A stretch of 34,775 nucleotides of DNA. Source: Prorocentrum cordatum. Lineage: Eukaryota > Sar > Dinophyceae > Prorocentrales > Prorocentraceae. The notes beneath the pieces were generated by a model. It was not told where the DNA came from and ran no database searches. It saw only the letters and a list, made by a program, of their open reading frames with translations. The translations under genes and the position numbers were made by a program. The first letter of the stretch is position 1. The number at the start of each line of letters is the position of its first letter. Positions 25,630 through 34,775 of the stretch are shown here, in pieces. The stretch spans positions 1 through 34,775 of the forward strand of contig CAUYUJ010009348.1 in NCBI GenBank assembly GCA_963575745.1, written 5' to 3'.

Positions 25630-25651
25630 TCTGTAGCCATTTTGGCTCAAG
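25630..25651 (+). other. Spliced-leader relic at LINE 5' end
   Basis: TCTGTAGCCATTTTGGCTCA plus AG matches the 22-nt dinoflagellate spliced leader at 21 of 22 positions. An ATG (25658) follows 6 bp later. A leader embedded in the genome is best explained by reverse transcription and integration of a trans-spliced mRNA. Confidence 0.9.
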
Positions 25652-26069
25652 GCCAAGATGGTGCTTCGACGACTGCCTTCGCGGGGTAGGCCCCCTCAGC
25701 TCCCAATATTCTTCGTGCTTGCAGCTACCACCAGAGGCGAGCTGCCGCCCACCTCCTTATTCGCAGCTACACACAGGGACGAGCTGCCGCCCAGTATTCC
25801 CGCCTGGTGTTTCGGTGTTGGTCTGAAAGCAAGATGGTTCCCAAACCTCACGGACACCGATCGCCTTGCCCTCGGCCCCCTCGGCATCGAGCTCCGCGAG
25901 CCGAGTACGTACACGAGCACACGATAGGCAAGCAGTGCCGATACCGTTGGACATGGAAGGGCAGAGGCGAGTGCTTCGCCTGAGGCAAGCCCTTCGCCCC
26001 ATCGCCAGCGGAGCACAGACAGCCCGAAGTTGCGTAGGCGGCCGAGCCATGGCGCACCCGATCGTCATC

Positions 26070-26945
26070 GGCAAAGAAGAATTTGGCCCCCAAGCCCCCG
26101 TCGAAGGACAGCATCCTCGGCGCCGTCACCTCGCTTTTCGCGGAGGACGAGAAGCATAAAGACTGGTCGGCCAAATCAAGCAAGCACTTCAAGAACCTGA
26201 GCAGCCTCCACCTGCGCGCACCGCGGAGCAGGCGCTCCAGTCGGCCCTCTCCGCCCTCACGGACCGCGAGCGCAAGTTTCAGCAGACCGTGGGCGACGTC
26301 GAGGAGGCGCAGCGGTGGCTCGACACCGCAAAGAAGCGCCAGGAGCAAGCTGCTCTCGAGCTGGTCAAGGCCAAGCGCGTCTGCGAGCAGGCGCAGGAAT
26401 GACAACGCCGCAAGCTGGGAGGAGATGCAGCGCCTCCCGAACCGCAGCCAGCCACCGAGCTCTTCCGCATCGACACCTCGATATGGGACGACCTCGGCAA
26501 GTACGGCGATGCCACCAGGATCCAGACGGAGCAACGGAAGAAGGACCTGGACGACCGCATCAGGGCCCTCAACGAAGGCCAGGACTACGTTCGCGACATC
26601 ACAACAAGAGCCTGAAGGACCTTCCGCTCCTCAGCAGCAACCTGGCGCTGCTGCTGGCGCCGCCCTCTCCGCCACTCCAGGCGAAGCCGCTACAGGAGCG
26701 CCTGGCGCCAGCTCTGGCCCCAGCCAACCTGGGGCGCCAGCCGCCGAGCCCGCAGTCGCGGAGCCTTCCACCGCCGACCGCGAAGCTGCTGCTGCCCTCG
26801 TCGCGGACTCGGTCGCCAAGGCCAAGCAGACGGCCACCGTGGCGGCCAGGGGCAAGGGCAAGACCGCTGGCGCGGACGCGCCCGCGGGCTTGCAATGCGG
26901 GCAGCCCCGCCAGGCCAGGGGCGGCAGCCAAGGGTCGCGCAGAGG
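26070..26945 (+). pseudogene. LINE ORF1-like coiled-coil protein (frameshifted)
   Basis: It begins AKKNLAPKPPSKDSILGAVT and SLFAEDEKHKDWSAKSSKHF. After a frame change near 26205 it forms a helical coil (ALQSALSALTDRERKFQQTV, GDVEEAQRWLDTAKKRQEQA). It then continues near LFRIDTSIWDDLGKYGDATR to TGA 26613-26615, followed by an Ala/Pro/Gln-rich linker. ORF1 proteins of LINEs bind element RNA and trimerise through coiled coils. Here the role is inferred from position and composition. The short frame from 25658 (89 codons) just after the leader relic has no recognisable domain. Confidence 0.6.
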
Positions 26946-27660
26946 ACTCCAGCAACAAGGCGCATATCCTCTTCGGCAACATCACGGAGTGGGGCACGCA
27001 GGCGGCGAACAACTGTCGCACCGCCGGCTTCCAGTACCACATTGTCGCGCTCGCAGAGACGCACGCGGATGTCAAGGGCCTCATCGAGCTCCACGGGAAG
27101 CTCGCTATGGGCGGCTGGAAGCTAGCTGCTACCCCAGCCCTACCGACGCACAAATCCGACAAGGGCACCCACGGTGGCGAGTGGATACTCGCCAGGCGCG
27201 ACGCGGCGGCCACTGCCTTCGAGGGCTACAGGGGGCACAACCTCCTGACCCACAAGCGCCAGCCCTTCGTGGGTTTCCCCCCTGCTATCTTGCACACCAG
27301 GAGCGGCAACGTCGCGACCATTGCCACCGAACTGTGGCCTGGGCTCCGCGACGAGGGAGCCAATAGGGACATCCTCATGTCGATATTCACGTTCGTGGAC
27401 ATGCTCGCCGACCCCTGAATCACCCTGGCCGACTGGAACTACGAGCCGACGCAGTGGACCGACAAGCCGTGACTCACCCGCTGAAACGGCACGGTCGCCA
27501 CCGACCCCTCTTGCACGGCCACGTGCGACAAGGGCAAGGGTTCCGTCTACGACTACGCGATCGCCAGGAGCGACATCGCCCCCCACATCATAGTCCAGGC
27601 CGCGTCCGACGCGCCGTGGAAGACACACCGCGGCTTCCAGGTCACCATCGGGGCCGCCGA
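26946..27660 (+). pseudogene. LINE apurinic-type endonuclease domain (interrupted)
   Basis: Frame 2 gives AHILFGNITEWGTQAANNCR (the early catalytic Asn), IVALAETHADV (metal-binding Glu) and KGTHGGEWILARRDAAA. After TGA 27416-27418 it gives ITLADWNYEPTQW (the D-x-N motif) and, past two more stops and a frame change, ARSDIAPHIIV, where the family has S-D-H. These motifs in this order define the exonuclease/endonuclease/phosphatase fold that nicks target DNA for priming. The stops show this copy is inactive. Confidence 0.8.
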
Positions 27661-27999
27661 GCCGCGGTGCTACAGAGCTACCAAGGCCCCAAAGCCCCCC
27701 CCGCGCGAGCCCGACCCAAAAAGGGCCCCGACCCTCTCAGCAAAAGGTCGAAGGCTCGCGCGGAGGCGCTGAGAACCAGGGGGGGCAGGCTGCCCGGACA
27801 CCTGCGCGAGGAGACCGACACCCCCTAGGTCGCCAACGACACCCCCCGTGAGGACGACGCGCCGTTCATCGCCCCCAGCGCCGACAGGGGCACGGCGGTC
27901 GGCATCGCCGACACCTGCCCCAAGTTCGAAGGCCATTGCGCGGGCGCCAAGGAGGACAGGGGCCACATCTTCCACGCGCACGCGCCGAACACTGCGATG

Positions 28000-29960
28000 C
28001 AGGTTAACACACGGCCTACGCGCACTGGATCGCCGCGATGGAGATCGCCTTCCTGGAGACGCACAACGCCCCCACTGAGGAGAGGGCCAAGTACCTGGGC
28101 AGGGCGCAGGGCTACAGAACGGCGCGCCAGATCACGAAGGCGACGCCAGGGCGCACCTACCTCAAGGACCCCGAGGCGGGTTGGTGGCAGCACTTCAGCA
28201 CGCCATTCATCCGCTACACCGCCTTGGTCACCAACGACAAGGACACCCGCGCCCAGGGGCAGCTCAGGAAGAGCACCCAGGCGAAGCCCAACCAGCTCGA
28301 CAGCAACGACGCCCACCAGGACCAGTTTGGCTCCAAGGTCGGCCCCACAGAAGTGAACGAGTGGATGTTGCGACGAAGTGGACCCCCACCACGTCTGCGC
28401 CACCACTGAGCGCTGGACCAACAGCGCGATGGCCCGGGCGGCGGGCCGATCCCGCAAGCGCCACCTCGATTGGGCCACGCGGGCCTGGAAGGAGCCCCCT
28501 GGCAAGCTCCACCGCATCGCGGTGGGCCCGAGCCCCCCGAAGCTCGAAACCAAGTTTAACGGAGCCACCGTCGGCGACCCCTACACCGCCACGAACAAAG
28601 CAGCGGACGTCTGGCGGCCCATCTGGACCTCCAACGCCTACGATGAGAAGCAGATCACCCAGTCCTGCCCCGAGGCCACGCGCCTTGCTCGGGAAGGCCC
28701 CCTCCTGGCCATCGAGCCGCAGCACATCTACGCCGCGGCCAGCGTTGCCGACCCCAAGAAGGCGCGCGGGGTCGGCACCGTCGGGCCCCTGGACATCCAG
28801 CGCCTGCCGCCCAAGGGCATCGAGAAGCTTGCTGCGATCTACAACTTTGTGGAGCACGGCGGGCTGTGGTCGCAGCAGCTCTACGCCACCTTGGGAGCGA
28901 TGGCGCCCAAGCCAGTGGGCGGGGAGCGCGTCCTCGGCATGCGCCCCACAGTCGTTAGGACTTGCAGCAAGCTCCGCGCTACCATTACCGACCACCGGCC
29001 CAGTTAGCTCGGCGAATTCGGACACGGCGACCAAGGGCCCCTGCGCCTTACGCGTTGCCCTCACGAGAGCCCCCCTGGACGAGTCGGCGGCGGCCCACGG
29101 CTTCCCCCACGCCACCCTCCGCATGGACGTCGAGAAGTTCCACGATTCAGCCAACTTCGCGATGCTGCTCGACACGGCCATCCAGGTCAACTACCTTCTT
29201 GCCGCGGTGGCATTGGAGGTGCAGCTCTTCCTCGCGCCCAGGTACCTGCGGACGCACGGCTGGGTCAGCGACATCATCGACCCGCAGCGCTCCGTCGTCG
29301 CAGGCAGCGCCCGCGGCGGGAAGTTAGCCAAGGTAGACCTCGCCCCCATCCTGGCGAGGGCCCACCAGAACTACTCCAACGCTGGACTCTGGACCTTCGG
29401 AGTCGACACCGTCGCCAGGACCGAAGGGGGGCCCGAGCCGCTCGCCAAGGACCTCGCTGCCGGGGCGATCCTCTGCAACGGCATGGCGGAGGCGGAGCTC
29501 AAGGTGTCGCCGAAGACCATCGTCACCGCCTCCAGCCCAGGGGTGGCGCTCGACGTCCACGTCGCCACCAAGCGCGAAGGTTCCCCCATCAAGGTCGCCA
29601 ACGCCTCCGTCGACTTAGGCGTCGACACCGTCGGAGCGCGCAGGAGGGCGGCGGCGAAGGCCGCGAAGAGGGCGCTCAAGGCGAAGCGGAGGACAGGCCG
29701 CATCATTGCCAAGATCCGCAGGCACGCCTCGCTCGCCAAGAATGCGAAGGGCCCCTGGACCACGGGCTCCAGATCGCAGGGGGCCCACGGCCATCAGGCG
29801 ATGGGCCTCTTCCCGAGCGCCATCGCCCAGCAGCGGCGCCGAGCCGCCCAGGCGATCGCGGACAAGCTCCCTGGCAGGTGCCTCACCACCACGCTCGCCG
29901 TGCCCCTCGGCGACAAGGATCCTGGCATCGAGCTCCACAGGCAGGCCATCCTGGAGCGGC
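28000..29960 (+). pseudogene. LINE reverse transcriptase (frameshifted)
   Basis: A linker (AAMEIAFLETHNAPTEERAK, GRTYLKDPEAGWWQHFSTPF) leads via a frame change near 28365 into KAADVWRPIWTSN and GIEKLAAIYNFVEHGGLWSQ. APKPVGGERVLGMRPTVVR follows, the LPKP-GG-RPIGL-type motif before the palm. After another change near 28985, RMDVEKFHDSANF holds the first catalytic Asp. The expected (F/Y)-x-DD box appears as TFGVDTVART, so the second Asp pair is altered. KVSPKTIVTASSPGV and SVDLGVDTVGARRRAAAKAA resemble the downstream thumb-side region. It would perform target-primed cDNA synthesis. This copy is defective. Confidence 0.8.
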
Positions 29961-30139
29961 TCTCCTTCTGGTTCGCCAACCCGAACACCACAAGCGCATC
30001 GCCCACGCCTGGCGGCTCACCCTCGCGAAGACCATCGGCTACGGCAACGCGCTGGCGCAAGGTGGTCGGCCCAATTTCTGTCGCCCAGGCCATCCTCGTG
30101 GACGCAGGGTGGGACTGCCCGACGCCGCGCGAGTAGCCC

Positions 30140-30991
30140 CGCCAGCCTCGCGAAGGTGAGCAGGTTGAGCAGACGTGGCTACTACCTCAGAAGGACTGCG
30201 GCGACTGGGAGCAGTGCCGCGATGAGATCGACTCTTCGCAGTTGGCCCTCGAGGTCTGCCGGGCCATCGGGACTGGCTACTGGAATGACGCCGCGAGGCA
30301 CCTCGACGGCGAGGGCGCCCACCGAGGCGGAGCCGATGTGCGCGTAGTCACCGATGAGGTGAACAGGTTTATGTGCGAGGGCCAGTTCGACCAGCGGACC
30401 CTCAACCTGCGCCCGGTCGCGGGGGCGCAGCGGCCCAGGGAGAGGCTCGCCAGCGCGGGCTACCGGGCAGATGCGGCATGCCCGAGATGTGGTGCGCCAT
30501 CCGAGACCCTGATGCACAGGATTTGGCTCTGCCCCTCCAACCGCGACCACGAGGATTACCAAAAGTCTGACGCGCCTCTCCCCTCTGCCCTCGTTGGCGC
30601 AGACGCCGCCCCAACATACTGGCTTCGCGGCCTAGTCGCCCGTGCGGACACGCACCTCGCCTTCATTGGTCTGGGTGGGGACGGTGGGCAGAGCTGGGTT
30701 GGGCGGGACTGGGAGGGGCGCGTCGACTCGGACGGCCTCCGAACCCTGTATGGAGACGGATCGGGAGGGCAGTTTAGTGCCGATCCTCGCCGCCGCAAGG
30801 TGGGGGCCGCCGTGATCGCCATGAAGAGCCACTTCGGGGAGTGGGTCCCCTGGGGCGGCGCCCTGTCGGGCTTCGACGGCCTTATTCAAACTGCCCCGCG
30901 TGCTGGGCCCCTAGCCTTCGCGCTGGCGCTCGAGCATTCCTTTGGCGACCTCCGCTACGTATTCACCTACGCCGACTTCCATGTCCACTAA
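30140..30991 (+). pseudogene. LINE C-terminal zinc-finger and truncated RNase H
   Basis: One open frame gives WNDAARHLDGEGAHRGGADV, a Cys-His cluster CPRCGAPSETLMHRIWLC (30479-30532) like the zf-RVT motif that follows many LINE reverse transcriptases, and then LYGDGSGGQFSADPRRRKVG with the first RNase H Asp. QTAPRAGPLAFALALEHSFG has Gly where the family usually has the catalytic Glu. YADFHVH just before the stop occupies the place of the next Asp motif. The rest of RNase H is absent, so the 3' end is lost or diverged. Confidence 0.75.
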
Positions 30992-31335
30992 CATTGGCTT
31001 CCAAACTTAACCTTACTGGTTTCCGCATCGACCGACCTACACCTGTTTTCACGCGCGCGCGCGCAAGGGCGTAAGTTGGCAGGGGAATTGCAGCATTAAT
31101 GCGACGTGGGGCGTTGATTTTTTTCCACCATGTGCTCAATATGTGCATTAAACGTTATCGGCTGTTTTTTTTCACATTGTGTGCGCGTATTTTCGGTGTT
31201 TGATAATATTGTCGGCATTTGTTCCATACCACTCGACAGTGGAAGCGAGATGCGTGGGAAGAAAAAGGATGGCTTGTGAAATAACATGCACGAAAAGCAA
31301 GGAAAGATCAATGCACATCTCTCGGCGAAAGGAGT
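30992..31335. other. No gene recognised
   Basis: From here composition shifts toward AT. There is a short CGCGCG run near 31052. Nothing supports a gene. Confidence 0.5.
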
Positions 31336-31339
31336 CGGA

Positions 31340-32035
31340 CGTGGAAGAAGACGAAATGGGAGTCGGAGCTGGAGGAAGGCGGAACGGGAATCGACGGAAT
31401 CGGAGTTGGAGCTGGAGCCGGAGGAAGACGGAATGGGAGTCGGAGTCGGAGCGGGCACAAGGAATGGGAGTCGGAGCCAAAGTTGGAAGAAGACTGAATG
31501 GGAGTCGGAGTCGAAATGGGGGTCGGCGTCAAAATCGGAGGAAGACAGAATGGGAATTGGAGGCGGATCCAGAGGGAGAGGAAATGGGAATCGGAGTCGG
31601 GGGCGGAAGAAGACGGAAGGGGAGTCGGAGTCGGAGCCTGAAGAAGACGGAACAAGAGTCGGAGTCAAACCCGGAGGAAGACGGAATGGGAGTCGGAGCC
31701 AGAACCAGAAGCAAACGCAATGGGAATCGGAATCACAGCCCGAGGGAAGCGAAATGGGAGTCGGAGTCAGAGCCGGAGGAAGACACAATGGGAGTCGGAG
31801 TCAGACCCGGAGGAAGACGGAATGGGAGTCGGAGTTGGAGGTGGAGGAAGACGGAATAGGAATCGGAATTGTGGCCGGAGAAAGACGGAATGGGAGTCAA
31901 GACGGAACGGGAGTCGGAGCCGGAGCCGGAAGAAGACGGAATGGGAGTCGGAGTCGGAGCCCTAAGAAGACGGAAGGGGAATCGGAGATGGAGCCGGAGG
32001 AAGACGGAATGGGAGCCGGAACCGAAACCCCTAAT
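31340..32035 (+). repeat. Minisatellite based on GAAGACGGAATGGGAGTCGG
   Basis: About 20 imperfect units of 27-50 bp contain GGAGGAAGACGGAATGGGAG followed by TCGGAGTCGGAGCC-type trimers. The block has no stop in two + frames over most of its length and is also open on the - strand. I therefore read it as a codon-size-periodic repeat and not as a gene, although a repetitive exon cannot be excluded. Confidence 0.85.
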
Positions 32036-33409
32036 CTCATATCGCCCTCTTCCTTCTCCGTCCTCATCTTCGCCTTTTTTTCCCAGGTGTCCGGCAATTG
32101 GGCGGAAGGAAAAACGAAGTTCGGACAGTCGAACTCTTCCAACGCTGGACCCAAGGGCTTCTCCGAGAGAGTTGTTTCAACAAGGTTTTGTTGTGAGCCC
32201 AGCCGCGCCGATGGGTCTGCAGGCCTAGACACCAAAGACAAATAATTACAGAAATCCGACCTGGATCTCCAAACATCGGCGTAATTATGAATTGTTTGTT
32301 ACGTTAATGAAACGGGTCTTGTCTGTGAGTATTGGAATTAGTACTGGTTGAAACTTGTGGCGGCTGATATAGAAACCCGTGGCGGTTGTTATTGAAACTT
32401 GTTCGGTTATTGAAACCCGCATGTCGATTATTCAATCCACCGTTGCCGGAGACCACAAAACAGCCACGCTGAAAGGCAATTCGCCAAATTCGCACAGAAA
32501 GAGATGATTGTGAAACGCGTTTCTAAGAAGCCTGTATGAGCCAAATTCGCGCGGGGAGCGCGCAAGCAGAGGAGAAAGGAAGACGCCAAAAGGCAGACGA
32601 ATACATGCGCAAACAGCACGCCGTGACAGGGAAAGACGAAAGAAAATGCGCAGGCCACGCAATGCAAATCAGACACTTGTTTTGTCTCGAAATATGTTCA
32701 TTTAACATTTCCGAACAACAGATCCAACTAAAAAAGAAAAAAAATGTTGATATTGCCCATTGTCTTTTTGGTTTGCCCTGTGCGCGTTTGCAAATAAGAG
32801 TAACCGCCATGAGATTACGAAGTGAATAGCGCACGTAGTGTCATGTTTTCCCAAATAGTTGAAATTACGCATGCAACGTTGCTGTCCGCCACAACTTGAA
32901 ATACTGCTTATTTACAATGGAATTGGTAGTAACCACTGAATGACATTTTTGATTGCTTATTAGGGAATCCAGACGCACTGCGTATCATCATTGTCATCAC
33001 CACACTGAATAAGATTGGTGCGTAGATGTCGCAAGTGTGCATAAGCCTTGTCATCACCCAATTTTGCGACATAGAGTTTCCGCTACACATAGTAAGATTG
33101 GTTCGTAGATGTCGCAAGTGTGGACAAGCCTTTTTTTATTCATATGTTGTGTTTGCCCATGAGCGCCGGCAAGCTTGAGGAATCACCTCTTCCGACCAAC
33201 GTGTGCTGCGCTATTTCGTAAACCATTCCACACCTCCAAATACGGCCAGTGTTTTCCAAGATTCAGCTGGAAGATTTTCAAGTTTGAATTATTGAACAAT
33301 TTTTCGCGAAATTTCTGCGTTGCGAATGCAGTTTCAGAAACTGGCAATGTAGACCCAAGGGACCCAATTTGCCAGTATCCATCTTACACTTTTCCAGAAG
33401 ATCCCCCAA
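32036..33409. other. AT-richer non-coding stretch with small repeats
   Basis: TTTTTTTCCCAGGTGTCCGG at about 32074-32093 resembles an intron 3' end, but no exon follows. TTGAAAC-TTGTGGCGG and GAAACCCGTGGCGGTTGTTA are small duplications at about 32345-32400. No gene was recognised. Confidence 0.5.
33011..33131 (+). repeat. Direct repeat of about 40 bp, two copies
   Basis: AAGATTGGTGCGTAGATGTC followed by GCAAGTGTGCATAAGCC (33011-33047) recurs at about 33092-33130 as AAGATTGGTTCGTAGATGTC with GCAAGTGTGGACAAGCC. Confidence 0.85.
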
Positions 33410-33991
33410 CGTATTAATATCCTTTTCGGTTCATTAATTCCCCTCCAAAGGTTGTAAGCGTTTTTGTTTGCGGTGGCGTTGGAAAACAATATTAGATTCA
33501 TTGCGTTTGGCACGGATTGTATTAGGAAGATCATGGAAAACCAACGCAATATATTATACATAAAATGTGGATGCATATTTCTGGCCACACACCGTGACTT
33601 CGTCGAACACATGTAAATCACATGTGCCTCGCGAGCGGCAAGGTCGCTCGCAAATCTCCCCAGGAATACTCATGCACAACAAGATTGTTGGATGTAGTGG
33701 TGCGAACAATTCAGGTGGCCACCGCTGTACTGTCATTAATTTCAACGGAAAAAAAACACCCGGGATTGTTCAACGGATATTGGATATGATAGCAGAATAT
33801 AGGACGATAAACATATGAATTCCAAGAAATGCGAGCATCATGCAAATAAAATGCAATATCTTGGATTGATTAGGCATGATAAGAATGGAAATTGAGATGC
33901 CGTGCGCACTCATTGCCGAGCACGCCGCCGCAAAGAAAAACGGTTACAAAATTTGGAGGGGAATTGGTGGACCGAAAAGGATATTAATACG
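33410..33991. mobile_element. Foldback element, about 580 bp
   Basis: The left arm 33410-33478 (CGTATTAATATCCTTTTCGG, ATTCCCCTCCAAA...TTTGCGG) is the reverse complement of the right arm 33921-33991 (...CCGAAAAGGATATTAATACG) with scattered mismatches over about 70 bp. Complementarity appears to continue more weakly inward. There is no coding capacity. Confidence 0.85.
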
Positions 33992-34149
33992 ATGCCGGGG
34001 CTACCCGCATGGAATTGCAATTTGTTTGGTCGGCTCGGGATGCCGAAGGGGCATAAGCTCAGCATTCCAATTCATTCCAAGTGATTATGCTTGATATTTT
34101 TTCTATGCGAACGCCAGCATTTTCAGAATGATTCTAACCTAATATTGAA

Positions 34150-34365
34150 ATCGCCAGTGCCATAGCCCGCATGCCGCATGCGTCACCCACCCATGTCGTC
34201 ACACCCTTCGGTCACCTCTCACACGTTTGTGGCCCCATAAGAAACTCCAAGGAAGGCCCCAGTGCTATCGCCCGCATGCTTTATCCACACTTATTTCGCT
34301 ACACTCCTCACACGCTTCGTGGCCACATGGGGGCCTCCACCAAAGGCTTTATGCTACCGCCCGCA
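34150..34365 (+). repeat. Tandem repeat of about 85-100 bp, two and a half copies
   Basis: CCAGTGCCATAGCCCGCATG (34154), CCCAGTGCTATCGCCCGCAT (34257) and TTATGCTACCGCCCGCATAT (34349) begin successive units. Each unit contains CTCACACG-TTTGTGGCC or CTCACACGCTTCGTGGCC. Confidence 0.8.
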
Positions 34366-34371
34366 TATGTC

Positions 34372-34530
34372 ACTGGATCAACGGATCATTGGCCTCTTGG
34401 ATCACCGGACCAGCTGGCCACAACACCAGATCAGCTTGATCACCAGATCAGTTGGCCACAACATCAGGTCACTGGATCACCGGATCCACTGGCCCGATCA
34501 CCAGATCATCCGGATCACCAAACTGCGCGC
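34372..34530 (+). repeat. GATCACCGGATCA-type short repeats
   Basis: About ten variants of GGATCA/AGATCA with CACCGGA, CAGCTGGCCACAACA or TTGGCCACAACAT spacers occur here. They are short and partly palindromic. Confidence 0.75.
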
Positions 34531-34660
34531 GCCGAATCACAAACAGCACACAATGAATCACAGACCGCGCGCGCCGAATCCAGACAGCGGCGTGAACGGT
34601 TTGTGATTCAATGTGTGCTGTCTGTGGTTCGGCGCCCGCAGTTTGTCATTCAATGTGTGC
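34518..34660. repeat. Inverted repeat / hairpin
   Basis: CGCGCCGAATCACAAACAGC plus ACACAATGAATCACAGA (about 34526-34564) is the imperfect complement of GTTTGTGATTCAATGTGTGC plus TGTCTGTGGTTCGGCGCC (34599-34637). Additional half-copies are on either side. Confidence 0.8.
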
Positions 34661-34775
34661 AGTCTGTGATTCGGTGTGCACGGTATTTGATTCAACATTA
34701 ATTAAAATCAAGAGAGCGCGGTTGGATACTCGTTTTCCATCTCGTCACCATCCATTTGATGTAACTCTGACTTTT

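Larger units (their letters stand above)
25630..30991 (+). mobile_element. LINE-type non-LTR retrotransposon, decayed
   Basis: The element is about 5.4 kb. Its order is spliced-leader relic, coiled-coil ORF1-like region, endonuclease, reverse transcriptase, C-terminal zinc-finger motif and partial RNase H, which is the classical LINE order. Frame changes occur in every part, internal stops break the endonuclease, and the reverse transcriptase active-site motif looks altered. The 5' end is set by the leader relic. The 3' end is uncertain: coding similarity stops at TAA 30989-30991 inside what should be RNase H, and no poly(A) or tandem-repeat tail follows. No target duplication was identified. 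Confidence 0.85.

Noticed and set aside
32074-32093. Intron 3' splice site (TTTTTTTCCCAGGTGTCC)
   Set aside because: There is no coding exon downstream and no upstream partner exon.
31286-32245. A 319-codon Gly/Arg/Ser/Glu frame as a gene
   Set aside because: The same block is open in other frames and on the other strand, and no conserved flanking exon was found.

Overview
The window looks like nuclear DNA of a dinoflagellate. Three sequences nearly identical to the dinoflagellate spliced leader (core GCCATTTTGGCTCAAG) occur in it. Introns have GC or GA donors and no GT donor, with AG-G at both ends. Base composition is GC-rich, trinucleotide microsatellites are very abundant, and there are decayed retroelements whose domain sets resemble those of dinoflagellate retroelements. 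I cannot name the species.

Positions 1-23069 (+) carry one split gene, 5'-truncated by the window edge, for a C-terminal-motor kinesin (kinesin-14 type). Eight exons (1-57, 904-996, 1413-1580, 3292-3387, 3728-4435, 4583-4696, 21489-21665, 22233-23069) join in frame without a stop to about 749 residues. A long alpha-helical/coiled-coil stalk runs into the neck ([20 protein letters not shown]) and a motor domain with P-loop, switch I and switch II. The exons were inferred from reading frame, protein family and junction sequence, not from RNA.

All seven introns are phase 0 and flanked by short direct repeats that include the splice site (AGGC, CAGGAC, AGGC, TCAAGGC, TCAAGGA, CAGGACCTC, AGGACGA). 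This is what introner-type insertion would leave. Introns 2 and 7 share recognisable sequence, and introns 1 and 4 share another block.

Intron 6 (4697-21488, 16.8 kb) is a transposon landing zone. It holds a 195-bp inverted-repeat element (4853-5047; second copy at about 23577-23780), a 251-bp inverted-repeat element (5315-5565), a complete but decayed Ty1/copia-type LTR retrotransposon (5570-16018), several minisatellites including an 11-unit G-rich array (17500-18860), and a 1.2-kb element with short inverted ends inside TA-rich repeats (20058-21287). The copia element encodes, in order, Gag, a CCHC knuckle, protease, an unusual Cys/coiled-coil region, a domain with weak methyltransferase-like motifs, integrase, reverse transcriptase and RNase H. 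Its LTRs carry the spliced-leader-like sequence.

Downstream of the kinesin gene is about 2.5 kb without recognisable genes. Next comes a decayed LINE-type non-LTR retrotransposon (about 25631-30991): a spliced-leader relic at its 5' end, a coiled-coil ORF1-like region, an apurinic-type endonuclease, reverse transcriptase, a zinc-finger tail and a partial RNase H.

The last 3.8 kb contain a 0.7-kb (GGA/GTC)-type minisatellite, a foldback element (33410-33991), several small duplications and a palindromic block, with no supported gene. No tRNA, rRNA or CRISPR was seen.
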